The position numbers and the translations under genes are program-made. Below are positions 1-64,000 of a DNA stretch of 64,000 nucleotides, piece by piece; position 1 is the first letter of the stretch, and the number at the start of each line of letters is the position of its first letter. The notes under the pieces were generated by a model. That model saw nothing but the letters and a program-made list of their open reading frames with translations, did not search any database and was not told where the DNA came from. Source of the DNA: Amorphochlora amoebiformis (Eukaryota; Cercozoa; Chlorarachniophyceae); NCBI GenBank assembly GCA_054601695.1, contig BAAHQB010000153.1, forward strand, positions 372,001 through 436,000, written 5' to 3'.

Positions 1-10
1 ATATATATAT

Positions 11-60
11 CATCCTCCAAGTCCATCACCTTAACTACATAAGTATTAGAGGGCTATTAG

Positions 61-118
<58 letters not shown>

Positions 119-201
119 TCCTCCAAGTCCATCACCTTATCTACATAAGTATTAGAGGGCTATTAGAGGGATATATATAAGAGATATACATATGTATATA
201 C

Positions 202-265
<64 letters not shown>

Positions 266-366
266 TCCTCCAAGTCCATCACCTTATCTACATAAGTGTT
301 AGAGGGCTATTAGAGGGATATATATAAGAGATATACATATGTATATACATATATGTATATATATAT

Positions 367-406
<40 letters not shown>

Positions 407-479
407 CATCCTCCAAGTCCATCACCTTATCTAGATAAGTGTTAGAGGGCTATTAGAGGGATATATATATATGTATATA

Positions 480-518
<39 letters not shown>

Positions 519-598
519 TCCTCCAAGTCCATCACCTTATCTAGATAAGTGTTAGAGGGCTATTAGAGGGATATATATAAGAGATATACATATATATG

Positions 599-665
<67 letters not shown>

Positions 666-787
666 CATCCTCCAAGTCCATCACCTTATCTAGATAGGTG
701 TTAGAGGGCTATTAGAGGGATATATATATATATATATCATCCTACAAGTCCGTCACCTTATCCAGATAAGTGTTAGAGGGCTATTAG

Positions 788-834
<47 letters not shown>

Positions 835-886
835 CCTACAAGTCCATCACCTTATCTAGATAAGTGTTAGAGGGCTATTAGAGGGA
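11..886 (-). repeat. Eight truncated copies of the next exon of the acetyltransferase gene
   Basis: A unit of about 54 bp recurs at about 11, 117, 263, 407, 517, 666, 738 and 833, separated by (AT)n and (CA)n. On the minus strand it holds an acceptor (TATCTAG or TATGTAG) followed by ATAAGGTGATGGACTTGGAG. That is in phase with exon 1831-1876 and would continue the protein as ..PRELI-DKVMDLEDD. No copy has a donor; each dissolves into ATATAT. The copies at 738 and 833 are damaged: both have CTACAAG, which gives a stop in frame, and the former has also lost its AG. I infer these are 5' echoes and that the complete exon lies just left of the window. Confidence 0.7.
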
Positions 887-887
887 T

Positions 888-960
<73 letters not shown>

Positions 961-1056
961 ACATATACCACAGTATACACACACACATATATATAATATA
1001 TAATTATATATATATATGTATATATATATACATATATATATATATATTTATATATA

Positions 1057-1095
<39 letters not shown>

Positions 1096-1181
1096 CTACA
1101 TACGCCACAGTAAATATATACATACCTACTAAATATAGCACAGTACATGTTTACAGACTTACATATAATACTACGGTATAC

Positions 1182-1264
<83 letters not shown>

Positions 1265-1298
1265 CATACGTACCTATATTACATATACTGCAGTATAC

Positions 1299-1334
<36 letters not shown>

Positions 1335-1367
1335 GTATATGCATATATTACTGCATATACTACGGTA

Positions 1368-1424
<57 letters not shown>

Positions 1425-1554
1425 CCACATATACTGGTATACACTAGGTATACATACATACACACACACATATATATATATGTATATATATATACATATA
1501 TTACTACATATACTAACATGTATATTACACATATGTGTGTACATATGCATATTA

Positions 1555-1586
<32 letters not shown>

Positions 1587-1785
1587 CATATGTAATATAC
1601 GTATGTTTATATATACATGTTTATATGTACATATATATATACATATAAACATATATATATATATATATATTATAAAATATACCCGTATATATTTATATCT
1701 ATATATGTATGCTCATCTATTATACCTTCTGATAAATTAGATATATACATACACAACACACACACACACATATTATATATATATA

Positions 1786-32076
<30,291 letters not shown>

Positions 32077-33281
32077 CTCTTAAGTAGCTAGCTTAAATGT
32101 TAACGTCATATTTTAGCGAATGGCGAATTAATCTTGAATATCTATTTTGGCGGCGAATTGATAAATTTTGCTGAAGCTATTACTGCTAGAATTACAATGC
32201 ACATTTGTAAAAAAAGTAGTGCTAGTTATGGTTACGTTATTACTAGCAATTAGGCCATGATTATGTCGTTTAATGCGTTCTAAACTCTTATATAACAGTG
32301 TCGCGGTAATTAATATTTTCAACTGTAGTATGCACGCACATACACCGTACATTGTCTAGATTGTCTAGATTGTACCATACCATTGTACTCAGGCGGTTAC
32401 TACTAGTAGTAGGGTAGAATGAAGGGTTTCTGTAGGTCAGTCTAGCGTTGTGGAATGATTCATTTTACGCCTATCAATTCGACGTACACCGACCATTGAG
32501 AAGGACTCAAGCTTATATACATGTACTTATATCACATTGCCGTATAGCCTAACCTCCTCTTCTTCGCCTCTGTCGCCCTCGGCTCACTGAAGAGCTTGGT
32601 CGAGGTATTTCGGCTAATATTTCCGGGAAAAAGCTCCGTACAGGCGTAACTCTAAAAAAGATCCCCTGAATCCGGTCTCACCTAGTATCTCTGTGTTGGA
32701 AGCTCACACCAAGATTCTGTGGCATGTAAACATACCTGAACGTATAGATATCGATCAATGGAGTCTCCGTGCGCGCTCACAAAATTGATGGACTTAGATC
32801 TTGTTCAAGAGAGGGGCGGGGACACTCACTCCATGCGACCCCGGGTCGAAATCGTCACTAGATGACAGATTGTTGTGGTGATGATATCACCTTAAATAAC
32901 CCACACCAACCTTTAGAGGTCAATCATCGTGTCCCTCCCATGTCCTCCCGTCAAGCTGCCCCACATTCGATGACTCCGGCGGGGCCCCCCTTCTCTGGCC
33001 CCATCTAGCGGTATGGAGCATATAATACTCAATATCCTTCTGAGAATAGATCGAAATAATGACACACACTGTTTAAATTGCAAAATATCTTCGGGGGAAG
33101 CAAGGTATAAGCATCTGGATGGCGGGGGGGTTGGGGTGGGCCGCTGATGTGGAAGGAGCTGCATGCGATGAATCTAAGCTAGCTAAATCTCACATTGATT
33201 TTATTTTTTCTGTCTATCTCTCTGTGCTATTTTATACCTGAGGGCTATTCTTTGTAGAATGAATATATGTATGTTTATGTA

Positions 33282-33370
<89 letters not shown>

Positions 33371-33593
33371 GTATATTTATAATTGTGTTATAATATGTGT
33401 ATACTAGCATATATGATTCTAGTTACTATTTATTAATACTCTAGAATCTAGTCCAGATACTCTAGAACTTTAATAATTATATATCTTAGCACTAACTTAC
33501 TATTACTAGTAACTAAACTTAATTAACTACGTAGACTGCCGTAGCCTATCTAGCTATGATCTAGATTATATATATATATATATATATATATAG

Positions 33594-33643
<50 letters not shown>

Positions 33644-33691
33644 TAGCATATATATATAATATATATGTACGATATATATTATAATATATAG

Positions 33692-33727
<36 letters not shown>

Positions 33728-33887
33728 TAGATGTACACGTGTATCATTGTATAATAACTAGAATAATTAGTATACGTATAGCAAGTACGTCAAAGTAACA
33801 ATCGTACGAATCTTAGATAATTATTAACTCCAGACATTTGGCAAATCATATAATCAAAAATCCAGATAATGGTAAGTCATGAACCAT

Positions 33888-33947
<60 letters not shown>

Positions 33948-34043
33948 TCGACAGTCTAAGGTAGATACACGAGTCGAGATCTAGCTAGATCCAGCGTCTG
34001 GAACGCCACCTAGACTACATACGCCGCCTGCTAACAATCAGGT
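32077..34043. other. Intergenic region between the convergent 3' ends of genes B and D
   Basis: Mostly non-repetitive to 33260, then (AT)n blocks alternating with short unique words to 34043. Open frames on minus at 32128-32352 and 32913-33164 have no recognisable domain and no convincing splice chain. I see no RNA gene. It would hold the 3' UTRs of both genes. Confidence 0.45.
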
Positions 34044-34375
34044 TCACATTCGCAATAACAGAGATATCGAGGGAAACGTACAATGCAGGACTTTATCGGA
34101 TGCTGGGGACGAGGAGCAGGGAAGTTGACATATAGATGCGTTCGGGCCGACTGGAGTCGGAAACAGACTTGCGTCGATTAAGCGATCTATAGACGTTGAA
34201 TTTCCCCGAGGAAATCGTAGACGGAATGTATTCCCTACTACTACTCGCGTTCCGACGACATTTTCCTTTGACTTTGTGCGATTTGTCGTTTCTCCGACTA
34301 CGTATACATATATATACATATATATATATATATATGTATGTATATACATATTGGTATATATTAATGTATGACTTT

Positions 34376-34427
<52 letters not shown>

Positions 34428-34461
34428 TGTGTATATATGTGTATATATATATATATACATT

Positions 34462-34530
<69 letters not shown>

Positions 34531-34708
34531 ACTTGCCCTTGGGGATTTCTTGGAAAAAGCTGTGGACAACGCCTTGAAATTCTTGTCGTTTTTGATGTCA
34601 TTGGCTTCCTGTTTACGAAGGTTGATTTTGCGTCCTTTCTTACCCAGGATATGTCTGATCACACATAAGGTTTTGGCTCATATTCCTGGTACTATATATA
34701 TATATATG

Positions 34709-34751
<43 letters not shown>

Positions 34752-34991
34752 TATGCACATATCCATTATAGATACCCGATGTGCATAGGTGACTCCAAAT
34801 TATCATCGTCTGTAGCACTACCAATGCTTACCCTCCCGGCATTCATCGTGCAGTCAAATAACTAGGAATGATAAGAATGAGAGTTTTCAATGCAGCAAGA
34901 AATGAGATAAACTCACATTGGTCTTCGGGCCTTGCTTCTTCTCGTCGATATCCTGTGCGTGTGTGTGTGTGTGTGTGTTTGAAATTTGAAA

Positions 34992-35029
<38 letters not shown>

Positions 35030-35274
35030 CTTATCCAATACGTGCATAAATGCCTACTTACATGTATTATATATCTACATATACTAATGGTACTTCTAGT
35101 TACGAAATATAGTCATAATTCTGTTTACTATCTGGTTTAGGATACACCCTGTTGCTTGCTGTTGGAGTGCTTGCGAGACCAGTGCTCACAGTGGGCCCAC
35201 CATGGATCATTCTATATTATACATACATATATATATATATATATATAATTATATATACACATATATATATATAT

Positions 35275-35307
<33 letters not shown>

Positions 35308-35589
35308 TATATATTTAATAAAGCGTGACCATCCCAAAAAATATGATGGAAAAATTTTGAAAGTATAATTTTTCCTAAAAATAGATGTTTTGAATATATG
35401 CCCCTAACCCTAATCCTAACCCTAACCCTAACTTTTTCCTTAATATTAATAGAATGTATACTTTTTCCTCATCTCGTGGTGACGACGCTGAGTATCCGCA
35501 GGCGATTCAGTTGTTACCCGCGATTGAAGCATGCTATATATATATATATGTATATATATACAATATATATATATATATATAATATATAT

Positions 35590-35663
<74 letters not shown>

Positions 35664-35841
35664 CATATACATATATAATGTAATGTTATGTACCGTCGAT
35701 TGCCCAAACTGGGAGAAGAAGTCAGAACTGTATTCCCGCGAGAAGGGATAGATCCTTCCGTTGTAAAGCGGCATCTACATATACATTATTTGTATGTGCC
35801 AATGTACAATATATATACTTATATGTATGTATGTATGTATG

Positions 35842-35923
<82 letters not shown>

Positions 35924-36063
35924 TGTATATATATATGTATATATATATATTTATATATATATATATGTATATACATACATACATATATATATATATATAT
36001 TATATATACATTACATATCTGTATGAACATTACATAATAATACATATACACATGTACATTTCT

Positions 36064-36126
<63 letters not shown>

Positions 36127-36264
36127 TGCATTCATATATGCATCGTTTTACCTTATTGGCGCTCGTCCAGATGGTGCTTTCCGTGTAGGTGTCCTAAGAA
36201 TTATAGAACGTCTGTTTGTTTCCTATCTCTCTCTTAAGAATAACTTTTCTAGATCTCGTTATTC

Positions 36265-36361
<97 letters not shown>

Positions 36362-36401
36362 GTAATAATAATAATAAATAATATTGATAACGATTATATA
36401 T

Positions 36402-36433
<32 letters not shown>

Positions 36434-36439
36434 AATTTG

Positions 36440-36481
<42 letters not shown>

Positions 36482-37079
36482 TTTCAATAATTATAATAAT
36501 TACTATTATTATTATAAGTAAATAAATCTTTTTGTCAAGATTTTCGGGGTTACCCAGCAGGTTTGCTAAACGATGGTCTTCGCGCGCTCGCATTGCCCAT
36601 TTCTGCGGTGGAGAAGGACTGTTTCTTGCTTCTGCTCAATAGGTAAGTTTGAAATAACAACAATCAGATGCCATGCTATCGTCAAGATACCAATGGGTCC
36701 TAAGCATCCATGTACATATTTTTACACAGAAATATATTCATTCCCTTTGGGCCTTACTAGCATGTAATATTTACACGGATGTAATGCACCATCTAAAGGG
36801 TGATGAATACCTATGTGCTTTGGTAAACTTCTAGGAACATATTTACGGCCACTACAACATGCTCTATAAACCCCATCATACATGTTAAAACGGCCAACAT
36901 GCGCTCTCGTTATCGCTATTTTTGGGCTCTCACGTGACGATGCACACCCATGGACATATATTTAGATGTATTGCATGATACGAATATGTATATATATATA
37001 TATTTGTATGTATATATATATATATATTATATTAAACATATACATATACATATACAACACACACACACACACACTCTCT

Positions 37080-37135
<56 letters not shown>

Positions 37136-37543
37136 ATATTATACATATTAAGAGTGGATACCTGTGGCGGCCGCTTAGCGTTAGACGATTTGGGCTCTCC
37201 AGTGAGTCCTTTGACTTAGGACTGATGCTATCCATGCTGAGAGATATGGCAATGCAACAAGTTAAATCAGAGAAATGTGACTGACTCTCAGTTTCAGACC
37301 CCAAATCTGAATCAATCAGCAGACATAGGCATATATATCCACTTCAATTCTGGATTATCCTTGCGGGCACATCGAGCAGACTCGGCGTAAGAATCCATCC
37401 ATATGGCACTTACCCATCCACGGCACACCTCACACGTCCAATTTTTGTTTCGAAAGCAACGGTTGACACCTGGTTCTGCGACCTCCATTATAACTGTCGA
37501 TGTGTAGTGTCTTTATCGCCTTGGAGACGTCCTTGGCATCCAT
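34044..37543 (-). CDS. Predicted Ser/Arg/Lys/Pro-rich protein of unknown function, 11 exons
   Basis: Exons (complement): 37529-37543 (ATG), 37414-37469, 37162-37221, 36554-36631, 36152-36211, 35694-35774, 35148-35211, 34917-34952, 34832-34861, 34533-34638, 34044-34297 (TGA). These are phase-consistent and sum to 840 nt, 279 residues. Minus-strand donors are strong (GTAAGT, GTATCC, GTAACC, GTAAAA, GTGAGT, GTAAGC), which argues for the strand. The product is low in hydrophobics and looks disordered ([33 protein letters not shown]), with a Lys-rich stretch near the end ([20 protein letters not shown]). Several exons are open in more than one frame, and both the last two exons and the start are uncertain. 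A Cys-rich 58-codon frame (37312-37488, minus) overlaps the second exon as an alternative reading. Function not assigned. Confidence 0.45.
36293..36520. repeat. (AAT)n trinucleotide tract
   Basis: Two (AAT)n blocks flanking a short (AT)n segment in an intron of gene D. The Tyr and Ile runs in minus-strand frames come from this. Confidence 0.92.
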
Positions 37544-37912
37544 ATCGCGTGTTTTTGTCGTGCAAAGCAAGGCACAAAACAGCTGGTTGAGGATCTAAAT
37601 CTCATTTTAAGCACTGTTACATGAAAAATCACACTCAAAAGTGACATTAATCAAATAAAAACAAGTATTCTCTAGAACTGTTATCCATAGATTAGGACGA
37701 ATTTGATAGTTCGCTCTTCGTGATCTGCAGTGTTCCTAGCAAAGGGCACAGTTAAGGGTAAAGAAGGGTATTCCAATGGAACACTTTTTCAGAAATGGCG
37801 GGATATGCTTAACTTAAAAAAAATGAAACCGATTCTGGCTTCCGATAGAAAAATTAATTATTAATTTATCGGCTTTTGCGCCGCGCGCCCCCCCCCCGGC
37901 TCTGACCGGATT
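37544..37912. promoter_or_regulatory. Putative bidirectional promoter between genes D and C
   Basis: 369 bp separates the proposed ATG of gene D (minus, 37543) from that of gene C (plus, 37913). It is free of the AT arrays that fill the genes and has a GC-rich stretch (37879-37905) just before the gene C start. Inferred only from the divergent layout. Confidence 0.3.
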
Positions 37913-63291
<25,379 letters not shown>

Positions 63292-63451
63292 TACTCTCAT
63301 GATTTAGACTATATTCTAATAACAAGTTACGATATATGTATATCTGAATGTTGATATGTTGGTATGTCAGACTATATTCAAGTTACCTAGGTTATAGACA
63401 AGTAGATTAGTACAATACACTTGTTATATCAAGTATATGTATAAATATCTA

Positions 63452-63489
<38 letters not shown>

Positions 63490-63689
63490 GCTCATAGTAT
63501 AGATCGGATGTCCACAGCCTATCGACCAGATCTCTAGAGTATATATACCGTATCATACTGATTCATACAAAGACAGTACACTCGTAGAATCTCAACGCAT
63601 AATATTATAGTGTGTGTGTATGTATTTAAATATGATATGAATATATACCAGATCTAGCCTAGCTAGCATATATGTATGTATGTATATAT

Positions 63690-63723
<34 letters not shown>

Positions 63724-64000
63724 CATATAAAAATATCATTACCATAATTGATACATACGTATGTATCAATTATGGTAATGAGTACGTGTACATCGATATC
63801 AAGAAACACATTTGTTATAATGTAGTGGTAGTATCTTTTTACATTATTATATATATTATATATAAATATTATATATATCGATCTTAATATATATATATAT
63901 ATGTATATCTAGATATATATATATATTCTAGATATTAGATATATATCTAGATATATATATATATACATATCACATATATAATATATATATATATATATAT
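63292..64000. other. Sequence downstream of gene C
   Basis: AT-rich but partly non-repetitive to 63660, then (AT)n with TCTAGATATA words. It would contain the 3' UTR. No coding signal. Confidence 0.5.
63736..63781. repeat. 46-bp perfect palindrome
   Basis: TCATTACCATAATTGATACA plus TAC is followed immediately by its exact reverse complement, with no loop. It lies 445 bases after the stop codon of gene C. Confidence 0.95.

Noticed and set aside
35457-35540. Plus-strand ATG frame [20 protein letters not shown]
   Set aside because: Open for about 27 codons before (AT)n, but no plus-strand partner exon in phase was found and the region lies within an intron of the minus-strand gene D.
36573-36642. 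Plus-strand first exon [20 protein letters not shown] followed by GTAAGTTT
   Set aside because: It has a strong donor and a targeting-peptide look, but the minus strand gives a longer phase-consistent chain here (gene D). I kept the minus reading, with modest confidence.

Overview
Eukaryotic nuclear DNA, probably from a protist or alga. The signs are many short exons with GT-AG introns, TTAGGG/CCCTAA repeats inside genes, a pentatricopeptide-repeat (PPR) protein with the 'TYNxxISACEK..W..AL' wording common in algae, and an N-terminal acetyltransferase. I cannot name the species. Most of the sequence is (AT)n, interrupted by (CT)n/(GA)n, (CATA)n, (AAT)n, minisatellites and interstitial telomere repeats. 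The long Tyr-Ile, Ser-Leu, Arg-Glu, Pro-Asn and Gly-Leu open frames are translations of these repeats, not genes.

Once the repeats are set aside, islands of 15-141 bases remain. They carry splice sites, and when joined they keep one reading frame. I traced four genes this way by hand. Gene A (minus strand, start near 13903, running off the left edge) is a NAA50-type acetyltransferase with a long C-terminal extension. Gene B (plus, about 18420-32076, 5' end not found) encodes a charged protein I do not recognise, whose C-terminus recalls the tail of the nucleolar GTPase NOG1. Gene D (minus, 37543-34044, weaker model) encodes a Ser/Arg/Lys/Pro-rich protein. Gene C (plus, 37913-63291) is a PPR protein of about 629 residues in 31 exons over 25 kb. 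A and B appear divergent, B and D convergent, and D and C divergent with 369 bases between their start codons.

The unusual biology is in the introns. Many are a microsatellite or telomere array that begins right at the donor (GTATAT or GTTAGG) and ends right at the acceptor (ATATAG, CCCTAG or CCCCAG). Many exons have truncated copies ('exon echoes') in the neighbouring introns. Copies of an exon's 5' part with its acceptor lie upstream of the full exon; copies of its 3' part with its donor lie downstream. The last exon of gene C is present four times, and only the last copy has a stop codon. A recurrent element of about 45 bp is embedded in the telomere arrays of two genes.

All gene models come from reading splice sites and phase by eye. 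No alignment or search was run.
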